From: JBBPXY01 sp038200435
GTDB taxonomy: Bacteria > Actinomycetota > Thermoleophilia > Solirubrobacterales > Solirubrobacteraceae
Reading direction: 5' to 3'
Length of the DNA: 10,236 bases
NCBI GenBank assembly: GCA_038200435.1
Contig: JBBPXY010000045.1
Coordinates: 1-10,236, forward strand
This document shows, piece by piece, positions 1 to 5,778 of this stretch (positions are counted from its first letter, which is position 1; each line of letters opens with the position of its first letter). The position numbers and the translations under genes were made by a program. A model generated the notes under the pieces. The model was not told where the DNA came from. It searched no databases and saw nothing but the letters and a program-made list of their open reading frames with translations.

Positions 1-1116
1 GACGCCGGGACGATGAACCCGGTGATCATGCTCGACGAGGTCGACAAGGTCGGCGCCGACTGGCGGGGCGACCCGTCATCAGCTCTGCTCGAGGTCCTCG
101 ACCCCGCGCAGAACCACTCGTTCCGCGATCACTACCTGGATCTGGAGCTCGACCTGTCGGGTGTGCTGTTCATCGCGACGGCGAACCTCGCTGACACGAT
201 CCCGGGGCCGCTGCTCGACCGTATGGAGGTCATCGCGTTCGACGGGTACACCGTCGCCGAGAAGACCGCGATCGCGCGCGACTACCTGTGGCCGCGCCAG
301 CTGGAGCGCAACGGGCTACGGCCCGAGGAGGTCGAGGCCTCCGACGAGCTCCTGCGCACCGTGGTCGCCGAGTACACGCGTGAGGCCGGCGTGCGCCAGC
401 TCGAGCGTGAGCTTGGGACGGTGCTGCGCAAGACCGCGACAAAGATCGCGTCGGGCTCTGCGGACGCTCCCGTGACGATCGATGTCGAGGCGCTACGTGA
501 CGCGCTGGGCCGCCAGAAGTTCTTTCAGGAGGCGGCGGTGCGAACGGCTGTGCCGGGCGTGGCCACCGGCCTGGCGGTCACCGGAGCGGGCGGTGACGTG
601 CTGTTCGTCGAGGCGACCGGCATGCCCGGGGGGCGCGACCTCGTGCTCACCGGCCAGCTGGGCGACGTCATGAAGGAGTCGACTCGAATCGCGCTCTCCT
701 ACGTGCGCGGCCACGCAGGCGAGCTCGGTATCCCCGAAGACGCTTTCGAGGATCGTGAGTTTCACGTGCACGTGCCCGCGGGAGCCATCCCGAAGGACGG
801 CCCGAGCGCCGGGGTCACGATGGTCACGGCCTTGGCGTCGCTGCTGAGTGAGCGGCCCGTGAAGCACACGGTCGGCATGACCGGTGAGGTCACGCTGCAA
901 GGCCGGGTGCTCCCGATCGGCGGTCTCAAGCAGAAGGTGCTGGCCGCCCACGCGGCGGGGCTCACCGACGTGATCCTGCCCGAGCGCAACCGCGGCGACC
1001 TCGACGACGTGCCGGCCGACGTGCGGGAGAAGATGACCTTCCACCCCGTCATGACGGTCGACGAGGCGCTGGCCGTGGCGCTCGAGCCGGCGCGGGCGTC
1101 GCTGCCGGCGGGGTAG
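1..1116 (+). CDS. lon: ATP-dependent protease Lon, C-terminal part (5' truncated by window)
   Basis: Lon is a cytoplasmic homo-oligomeric AAA+ serine protease that unfolds and degrades damaged and regulatory proteins. The reading frame is open from base 1, so only the C-terminal 371 residues are present; the N-terminal substrate domain and Walker A lie upstream of the window. Visible in window numbering are Walker B (VIMLDEVDK, residues 8-16), sensor-1 asparagine in FIATAN (N62), a likely arginine finger in LLDRMEVI (R74), then the helical lid to about residue 170. The S16 protease domain follows, with catalytic serine in PKDGPSAG (S269, codon 805-807) and catalytic lysine as the second K of GGLKQK (K312). 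The Ser-Lys distance matches E. coli Lon (S679/K722). The gene ends at TAG 1114-1116 and converges on the VOC gene across a hairpin-rich gap. Nothing looks broken; identification is very secure. Confidence 0.98.
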   Translation, partial: DAGTMNPVIMLDEVDKVGADWRGDPSSALLEVLDPAQNHSFRDHYLDLELDLSGVLFIATANLADTIPGPLLDRMEVIAFDGYTVAEKTAIARDYLWPRQLERNGLRPEEVEASDELLRTVVAEYTREAGVRQLERELGTVLRKTATKIASGSADAPVTIDVEALRDALGRQKFFQEAAVRTAVPGVATGLAVTGAGGDVLFVEATGMPGGRDLVLTGQLGDVMKESTRIALSYVRGHAGELGIPEDAFEDREFHVHVPAGAIPKDGPSAGVTMVTALASLLSERPVKHTVGMTGEVTLQGRVLPIGGLKQKVLAAHAAGLTDVILPERNRGDLDDVPADVREKMTFHPVMTVDEALAVALEPARASLPAG

Positions 1117-1140
1117 CTCAGGGCGCGAACTGCATCTGGG

Positions 1141-1172
1141 GAGGGCCGGTCCAGGCAACGGGGTCGGCCCTC
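1141..1172 (+). terminator. Strong hairpin after lon, probable terminator
   Basis: A 12-bp stem pairs 1141-1152 with 1161-1172 around an 8-base loop; ten pairs are Watson-Crick and two are G-T wobbles. It starts 24 bases after the lon stop. It is followed by TCGCTTAA rather than a T-run, as is common for high-GC actinobacterial terminators. A role in ending lon transcription is inferred from position and stem strength. Confidence 0.65.
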
Positions 1173-1180
1173 TCGCTTAA

Positions 1181-1220
1181 GTGAAGCCCTCTAGCCCCTA
1201 TAGGGGCATCTAGGCTTCAC
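1181..1220. terminator. Nested palindrome, candidate bidirectional terminator
   Basis: GTGAAGCC (1181-1188) is a perfect inverted repeat of GGCTTCAC (1213-1220). Inside lies a perfect 14-base palindrome (1194-1207) that can fold as GCCCC-TATA-GGGGC. Inner and outer stems are separated by symmetric 5-base internal loops with no pairing. The element sits 9 bases beyond the VOC stop codon and just after the lon hairpin. On the minus strand it is followed by TTAAGCGAG, so it may serve mainly the VOC transcript. Its symmetry would also suit a dimeric DNA-binding protein; terminator is the simpler reading between convergent genes. Confidence 0.5.
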
Positions 1221-1229
1221 GAGACGCGA

Positions 1230-1646
1230 TCAGAGGCTGACCGACCCGTCCTCGTGCAGTGTCCAGTGCGGGTTGTGGGCGATCTCCCAAGGATGACCGT
1301 CGGGATCGAGGAAGACTCCCGAGTATCCGCCCCAGAACGTCTCGGCGCCCAGGCGGCCGATCGTGGCTCCGGCCGCTTCGGCCTCACTCAGCGTCGCGTC
1401 AACCTCTTCCGGGGAGCCGACGTTGTGGGCGAGCGTCACTCCGCCCCATCCGCCCGAGTCCGTGACCGCGCTGTCCTTCGCGAGCTGATCCCTCCCCCAG
1501 AGCGAGACGACCATCCCGCCCGCCTGGAAGAAGACGACATCGTCGCCGGGCCCGGCGCCCGTGCGCCAGCCGAGAGCTTCGTAGAAGGCCCGTGCCCTCG
1601 CCAGATCGGTCACCCCGAGCGTGATCACGCCGACTCGCTGCTTCAC
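1230..1646 (-). CDS. VOC-superfamily (glyoxalase/bleomycin-resistance fold) protein
   Basis: A 138-residue protein with the paired beta-alpha-beta-beta-beta layout of a single-domain VOC protein. The N-terminal module carries VTDLARARAFYEALGW (about residues 13-28) and the C-terminal module carries the typical FLDPDGHPWEIAHNP (about 117-131), which holds the conserved second-half glutamate. The position where glyoxalase I-type enzymes have a metal-ligand histidine in the first strand reads VITLGV, so the full metal site is probably absent. The substrate cannot be told from sequence; members include lyases, dioxygenases and drug-binding proteins. The start is GTG at 1646, with no good Shine-Dalgarno. 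The gene is divergent from gabD with only 50 bases between the starts, so the two share a promoter region. Family assignment is firm, function unknown. Confidence 0.9.
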   Translation of the reverse strand: MKQRVGVITLGVTDLARARAFYEALGWRTGAGPGDDVVFFQAGGMVVSLWGRDQLAKDSAVTDSGGWGGVTLAHNVGSPEEVDATLSEAEAAGATIGRLGAETFWGGYSGVFLDPDGHPWEIAHNPHWTLHEDGSVSL

Positions 1647-1683
1647 GGCGACGATGATGCCACGCCCGCGCGCCCGCGTGGAG

Positions 1684-1689
1684 TAGCGT
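1684..1689 (+). promoter_or_regulatory. -10 box of a probable leaderless gabD transcript
   Basis: TAGCGT fits the actinobacterial TAnnnT -10 consensus and ends exactly 7 bases before the ATG at 1697, the spacing expected if transcription starts at the A of ATG. No convincing Shine-Dalgarno lies at normal spacing (a GGAG at 1680-1683 is 13 bases away). No clear -35 is seen. Confidence 0.5.
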
Positions 1690-1696
1690 CCCGGCT

Positions 1697-3169
1697 ATGA
1701 GCGCGATCTCCCCCTCCCAAGAGAAGAAGGTCCTCGACCAGGTCGACAAGCAGCTGTTCGTCGCGGGCGAGTGGCGAGATGGCAAAGGTGAGGACGCCGT
1801 CGCCGTCGAGGATCCCTCAACCGGCGAGACCCTCGTCGAGGTCGCCAACGCGAACGCCGACGACGCGGTCGCGGCCCTCGACGCGGCCGTCGACGCGCAG
1901 GCCGAGTGGGCCAAACACCCTCCGCGCGAGCGCGGCGAGATCCTGCGGCGCGCGTTCGAGACGATCACCGAGCGTCTCGACGACCTCGCCCTGCTCATGA
2001 CGCTTGAGATGGGCAAGACAATCCCCGAGTCCAAGGCCGAAATCACCTACGCCGCGGAGTTCTTCCGCTGGTTCTCCGAGGAGGCAGTGCGTATCGAGGG
2101 CCGCTACGCCGTCAACGCGAACGGCAAGGGCCGCACGCTCGTCATGCGCCAGCCAATCGGTCCCTGCGTCCTCATCACCCCGTGGAACTTCCCCATGGCG
2201 ATGGGCACGCGCAAGATCGGTCCGGCGATCGCCGCGGGCTGCACGATGGTCATCAAGCCGGCCAAGCAGACGCCGCTCTCGATGCTCGCGCTCGCTCGCA
2301 TCCTCGAGGAGTCGGGACTACCGCCCGGAGTACTGAACGTGGTCACGAGCTCGTCCTCGGGCGAGATCATGGGGCCGCTCATCAGCGACCCCCGCACGCG
2401 CAAGCTGTCGTTCACCGGCTCGACCGAGGTCGGCCGCAAGCTGATCGAGCAGTCGGCCGAGAACATCCTCAAGGTGTCGATGGAGCTCGGCGGCAACGCG
2501 CCGTTCCTCGTGTTCGACGACGCCGACGTCGACGCTGCGGTCGAGGGCGCGATGGTCGCCAAGATGCGCAACGTCGGCGAGGCGTGCACGGCGGCCAACC
2601 GCTTCCACGTCGCCGGCTCGCTCGCGGACGAGTTCACCGAGAAGCTCGCGAAGAAGATGGGCGAGATGAAGGTCGGCCGCGGCACCGAGGAGGACTCGGA
2701 CGTAGGCCCGCTGATCGACTCCGACCAGCGCGAGAAGGTCTCAGACCTGGTCAAGGACGCCGTCGGCAAAGGCGCCACCGCCGTCGTGGGCGGGCAGGAG
2801 CGCGACGGGGCGGGCTACTTCTACAACCCAACCGTCCTCAGCGACGTTTCCGACGATGCGGACCTACTGAGCGAGGAGATCTTCGGACCGGTCGCCCCGG
2901 TCGCCTCGTTCGACGGCGAGGAGGCGGCGATCGCCGCTGCGAACAAGACCGGGTACGGCCTGGTCGCCTACGTCTACACGCGTGATCTCAACCGCGCGCT
3001 ACGCGTCTGCGAGGGCCTCGAAACGGGGATGGTCGGTGTCAACCAGGGCATGGTCTCCAACGCAGCCGCGCCGTTCGGCGGCGTCAAGCAGTCGGGCTTT
3101 GGCCGCGAAGGCGGCAGCGAGGGGATCGGCGAGTACCTCGAGACGAAGTACGTGGCGATCAACGTCTAG
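1697..3169 (+). CDS. gabD: NAD(P)-dependent succinate-semialdehyde dehydrogenase (aldehyde dehydrogenase family)
   Basis: A 490-residue, full-length aldehyde dehydrogenase, cytoplasmic, expected to oxidise succinic semialdehyde to succinate at the end of GABA breakdown. The sequence resembles E. coli GabD throughout. Landmarks: TPWNFP with N164, cofactor-binding lysine K187 in MVIKPAKQTP, FTGSTEVG (239-246), general-base glutamate E263 in MELGGNAPF, catalytic cysteine C297 in NVGEACTAANR, EIFGPV (394-399), and the C-terminal APFGGVKQSGFGREG. Many SSADHs have a second cysteine two residues after the catalytic one; here that position is alanine (CTA), so the Cys-Cys redox switch known in human SSADH cannot form. 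No transaminase or transporter for GABA is adjacent, so the exact aldehyde substrate is inferred from similarity only. The start ATG is supported by the TAnnnT box 7 bases upstream. Confidence 0.93.
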   Translation: MSAISPSQEKKVLDQVDKQLFVAGEWRDGKGEDAVAVEDPSTGETLVEVANANADDAVAALDAAVDAQAEWAKHPPRERGEILRRAFETITERLDDLALLMTLEMGKTIPESKAEITYAAEFFRWFSEEAVRIEGRYAVNANGKGRTLVMRQPIGPCVLITPWNFPMAMGTRKIGPAIAAGCTMVIKPAKQTPLSMLALARILEESGLPPGVLNVVTSSSSGEIMGPLISDPRTRKLSFTGSTEVGRKLIEQSAENILKVSMELGGNAPFLVFDDADVDAAVEGAMVAKMRNVGEACTAANRFHVAGSLADEFTEKLAKKMGEMKVGRGTEEDSDVGPLIDSDQREKVSDLVKDAVGKGATAVVGGQERDGAGYFYNPTVLSDVSDDADLLSEEIFGPVAPVASFDGEEAAIAAANKTGYGLVAYVYTRDLNRALRVCEGLETGMVGVNQGMVSNAAAPFGGVKQSGFGREGGSEGIGEYLETKYVAINV

Positions 3170-3197
3170 CGGGGTTAGGAGATAGCGCGCGCGAAGT

Positions 3198-3240
3198 GTC
3201 CCCCCTCGGGACGAAGCTCGGCCCCCCCGTCTCGGCTTTT
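3198..3240 (+). terminator. Weak terminator candidate after gabD
   Basis: A short 5-bp hairpin GTCCC-CCCTC-GGGAC (3198-3212) is followed by a C7 run and a short AAGC/GCTT pairing that ends in TTTT (3237-3240). It lies about 30 bases beyond the gabD stop. The stems are weak and the arrangement is not classical. The rest of the 3170-3366 gap shows nothing else I can name except the -10 box at 3354. Confidence 0.25.
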
Positions 3241-3353
3241 CGACAGGGCAAGTCTTTGGGTCTAAGGACGGGTCCATTGGTCAAGGGCTAACAAGTCGCT
3301 GCCTGGTTAGAGAGTGGCTTCTCATGCTGATTCGAGTCGCCGCCCGCGAAGCC

Positions 3354-3359
3354 TATTCT
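3354..3359 (+). promoter_or_regulatory. -10 box ahead of the HNH-like pseudogene
   Basis: TATTCT matches TAnnnT and is followed by exactly 7 bases and then the ATG at 3367, so it looks like a leaderless promoter that still survives in front of the broken gene. There is no Shine-Dalgarno between the box and the ATG. Confidence 0.5.
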
Positions 3360-3366
3360 CGGATTC

Positions 3367-3790
3367 ATGACTAGCGAGGTCTTCCTTGTACAACTTCCTG
3401 GCGGCGACCGCCGCTGGTGGTGTGGTGAGGAGGCAGACTCGCGCGAGCACAAGCTAGAGCGAAGCGATCTTGTGCGTGAAGTCGGCCGACCCCCGTACTA
3501 CGGCGGGCGCAAGTCGCAAGTCGATCCGCTTCACGGGGGATGGCGAGCGGCGTGACATGCACGGGCCGGGGAGCGATGTCTTTCGCCTTCCGGGGGATTC
3601 TGTGCGCTCGGTGCAACGACACCAGGAGCCAACCGTTCGACCGCGTGTGGGACTGCTTTACCGCCTATCTCGCAGATCATGAAAGCGAGATCTTGACTTC
3701 ACGCGAGATCGACCGGCCGAGGTCTTTGGCGTGAGCTGGGCGCACACGAGCGCCGATCTCACGCGCTACCTCGTCAAACGCTGCCCTCGA
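3367..3790 (+). pseudogene. Frameshifted HNH-like (SREHK / CxRCN) hypothetical protein
   Basis: One protein can be read across three frames. Frame 1 from ATG 3367 gives WWCGEEADSREHKLERSDL. A jump near the G5 run 3535-3539 leads to frame 2, reading GPGSDVFRLP. A second jump at the G5 run 3592-3596 leads to frame 3, with LCARCNDTRSQPFDRVWDCF and SEILTSREIDRP. A third jump near 3717-3722 returns to frame 2, reading EVFGVSWAHTSADLTRYLVK. Removing one G from each G5 run and restoring one G near 3720 gives one continuous protein. The cysteine, then an EH pair, then CxxCN resembles a treble-clef HNH-type zinc fold, and I recall intact actinobacterial hypotheticals with SREHK and RSQPFD blocks. That is memory, not a search. 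The 3' end is approximate: homology fades near 3790, where kinase-like sequence begins. Sequencing error is an alternative to true decay. Confidence 0.6.
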
Positions 3791-3811
3791 ACCTCTGGCC
3801 GGCCAATAAGC

Positions 3812-4206
3812 GGTCACGATCGCGCACCAAGGCGAAGCGGCGGCCGTGACCGCCGACCGCGAGCGGATCCGCCAGGTGGTGACGAACCTGATCGACAACG
3901 CCATTCAGCACAGCCACGCTCAGGGCGAAGTGGAAGTCAGCACGTGGCCTTGCGACGGCGAGGTCGGGGTGAGCGTTGCCGACAGCGGCGGCGGTATTTC
4001 GGCGAGGCCCTCCCCACGTCTTCGACCGCTTCTACCGCGCCGACAGCGCGCGCACGGGCGACAACGGCGGCAGCGGACTGGGGCTGGCGATCTCCCGGGA
4101 GATCGCCAGCGCGCACGGCGGACGCCTGGGGGCGGAACGCGAACCTGGCCAGGGCAGCCGATTCTCGCTGGCGCTACCGGGCGATGCGGGCGGCATCAGC
4201 CAGTAG
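3812..4206 (+). pseudogene. Sensor histidine kinase remnant: HATPase domain only, frameshifted
   Basis: Starting in frame 3 near 3812, just after an in-frame stop, the sequence reads TADRERIRQVVTNLIDNAIQ (N box) and VADSGGGIS (G1 box). It then continues in frame 1 as PHVFDRFYRADSAR (F box), GSGLGLAIS (G2 box) and GSRFSLALP, ending at TAG 4204-4206. The break lies at 3999-4017. Restoring one G (gcg-gag) and one C (ccc-cac) would give the familiar SAEALPHVFDRFYR, so two nearby single-base losses explain it. The sensor, HAMP and phospho-accepting histidine (DHp) regions are missing altogether, because the HNH-like remnant abuts it upstream, and no response regulator is adjacent. It therefore cannot be a working kinase. 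The intact parent was a membrane-bound two-component sensor. Confidence 0.8.
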
Positions 4207-4209
4207 TGT
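4204..4209 (+). promoter_or_regulatory. -10 box of the propeller gene, overlapping the kinase remnant stop
   Basis: TAGTGT matches TAnnnT and ends 6 bases before the GTG at 4216 (9 before the ATG at 4219). It favours the GTG as the first codon of a leaderless message. The TAG of this box is also the stop codon of the kinase remnant. Confidence 0.4.
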
Positions 4210-4215
4210 CATGCC

Positions 4216-5778
4216 GTGATGCGCTCCGCGATAGCCGCCGTGGCCGCAGTGCTGCTCGCGGCGACCGCGTCCCCAGCTCACGCGGCCACCCATCCTCACC
4301 GGGCGCCGTCGTACGTCACCCGCACCATGCCGGGCGACCCGCACCGCAACTCGCCCTGGGCGTGGGAACCAGGGCTGACCCGCGGGCCGGACGGCGCCGT
4401 TTGGTCGATCGGCAACCATTGCGCGATCGTCGATCAGCGCGGCGTCTGCCAGGTCGAGCCCTCGCGCCCTGGCTTTGAGCCCGACTACACGCCCGTCTGG
4501 CGCTCAACCGACCGGGGACGTCACTACCGCTGGGCCGGCGACCCGTTGAGGGCGGTGGAGTCCCATGCCTCTCTTCCGAGCCCGAACGCCCAGCTCGCCC
4601 AGGACCACCCGGGCGGTTACGACACCGACATCGCCGTCGCCCCTCGCCGTCGCTCCGGCGCGCAACCCGCGCTCGTCTACGCCGTCTCGGCGTTTGAGGG
4701 AGGCAGCACGCTGGCGGTCTCGGCCGACAACGGCCACCACTGGTCCGTCGCCTCACTCGCCGGCGTCCCGCTCCAGGACCGCCCTTGGCTGGCTGCTTCA
4801 GGGCCGTGCGACCTCTACCTGCAGTACCACCCAGTCACGGGCGCCTACAACGTCCTGTCGGTCGCCCGGGTCGACCACTACGACGGCTGCGCTCTGGCCG
4901 GCTCCGCCGTAGCTGGCCATGCAGTCGCCAAAGCGCTGACCACGACCTACGTGGCACCGCCGCTCGACGAAGTCACGGCGTCCAACTCCGTGATGGCGAA
5001 GATCGTCGCCGAGGGGGGCAAGGTGTATGTCGCCTACCGCGCGTGCGCGACGATCGGCGCCGATCTCAACTGCGACGCCCCTGGCGATCATCAGACACTG
5101 CACGTCGCGATCAGTCGCGACCGGGCTGCGACCTTCAGCGACGTTTCGCTCCCTGACGACCACGCTCACGGGCCGCTGGACGACGGAGTCTGGCCAGTCA
5201 CGGCCGCCGCCGACGGTGCCGGCCATGTCGCCGTGGCGAGCAGCGACATCCGGCATGTTCGTCTGTGGACGTCGAGCAGCGGCGGGCAGCGCTGGCGCCT
5301 GCGCGCGGGAACGGTCGACCGCCGGCCCGGTGGGTTCGCCACCGTCCCGACGCTCGCGCTGTCGGGCCGGCGCATGGCGCTGGCGTGGTACGGCAGTCCG
5401 CCCGCACGCCGCGGCGTGCCCCAGCACTGGCGCCTCGCGCTGGCGCGCTCAAACGACGGCGGAGCGCATTTCTCCCACCAAACCCTCGATCCCGAGCTCG
5501 CGACCACGGCGACGGGCGAGCCGCTCGGCGACAAGCTCTACGACAACTTCGGTGCCCTCCTCACGCCGCGCGGCGAGCTGGCTCTGACCTATACGCAGTC
5601 CTGCGACGGGCACCGGCCGGCCGATCTTTCTTGCCCCGGCGCCGCGGAGGGCGTTCAGGCTCACACGCTTGTCGTCCGCTCCGCCTGGCTCCCGGCGCCG
5701 CCCACGCGGCATCGCCGACACCACCGACATCGCTACAGCAAGCGCGCCGCTACCCCACGGATCGTTGCGATCCCGTAA
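4216..5778 (+). CDS. Secreted BNR/Asp-box beta-propeller protein (sialidase-like)
   Basis: A 520-residue exported protein. Residues 1-24 form a Sec signal peptide (hydrophobic AAVAAVLLAATAS, cleavage likely after AHA). The mature part has regularly spaced Asp-boxes of the S-x-D-x-G-x-x-W/F type: STDRGRHY (97-104), SADNGHHW (169-176), SRDRAATF (300-307, degenerate), SSSGGQRW (353-360, degenerate) and SNDGGAHF (412-419). These mark the blade turns of a six-bladed propeller as in sialidases. Eight cysteines fall into four close pairs (69/78, 198/225, 277/286, 463/473), suggesting local disulfides in an extracellular protein. I cannot identify a sialidase arginine triad, so glycosidase activity is unproven; it may only bind. 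The tail TRHRRHHRHRYSKR (497-510) is strongly basic and may bind the wall or nucleic acid. GTG 4216 is used; ATG 4219 would differ by one residue. The 3' end overlaps the next gene by 46 bp. Confidence 0.85.
   Translation: MMRSAIAAVAAVLLAATASPAHAATHPHRAPSYVTRTMPGDPHRNSPWAWEPGLTRGPDGAVWSIGNHCAIVDQRGVCQVEPSRPGFEPDYTPVWRSTDRGRHYRWAGDPLRAVESHASLPSPNAQLAQDHPGGYDTDIAVAPRRRSGAQPALVYAVSAFEGGSTLAVSADNGHHWSVASLAGVPLQDRPWLAASGPCDLYLQYHPVTGAYNVLSVARVDHYDGCALAGSAVAGHAVAKALTTTYVAPPLDEVTASNSVMAKIVAEGGKVYVAYRACATIGADLNCDAPGDHQTLHVAISRDRAATFSDVSLPDDHAHGPLDDGVWPVTAAADGAGHVAVASSDIRHVRLWTSSSGGQRWRLRAGTVDRRPGGFATVPTLALSGRRMALAWYGSPPARRGVPQHWRLALARSNDGGAHFSHQTLDPELATTATGEPLGDKLYDNFGALLTPRGELALTYTQSCDGHRPADLSCPGAAEGVQAHTLVVRSAWLPAPPTRHRRHHRHRYSKRAATPRIVAIP

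Noticed and set aside
2104..2778. Minus-strand open frame of 224 codons inside gabD
   Set aside because: It is antisense to the best-conserved part of the aldehyde dehydrogenase, has Ser/Arg-rich composition and no recognisable motif.
3222..3228. C7 run after gabD as a slippage or regulatory site
   Set aside because: It lies outside any coding sequence and shows no accompanying structure beyond weak short pairings.
3677..3904. Minus-strand 75-codon frame over the pseudogene joint
   Set aside because: Its sequence is antisense to recognisable HNH-like and kinase blocks and shows no family resemblance.
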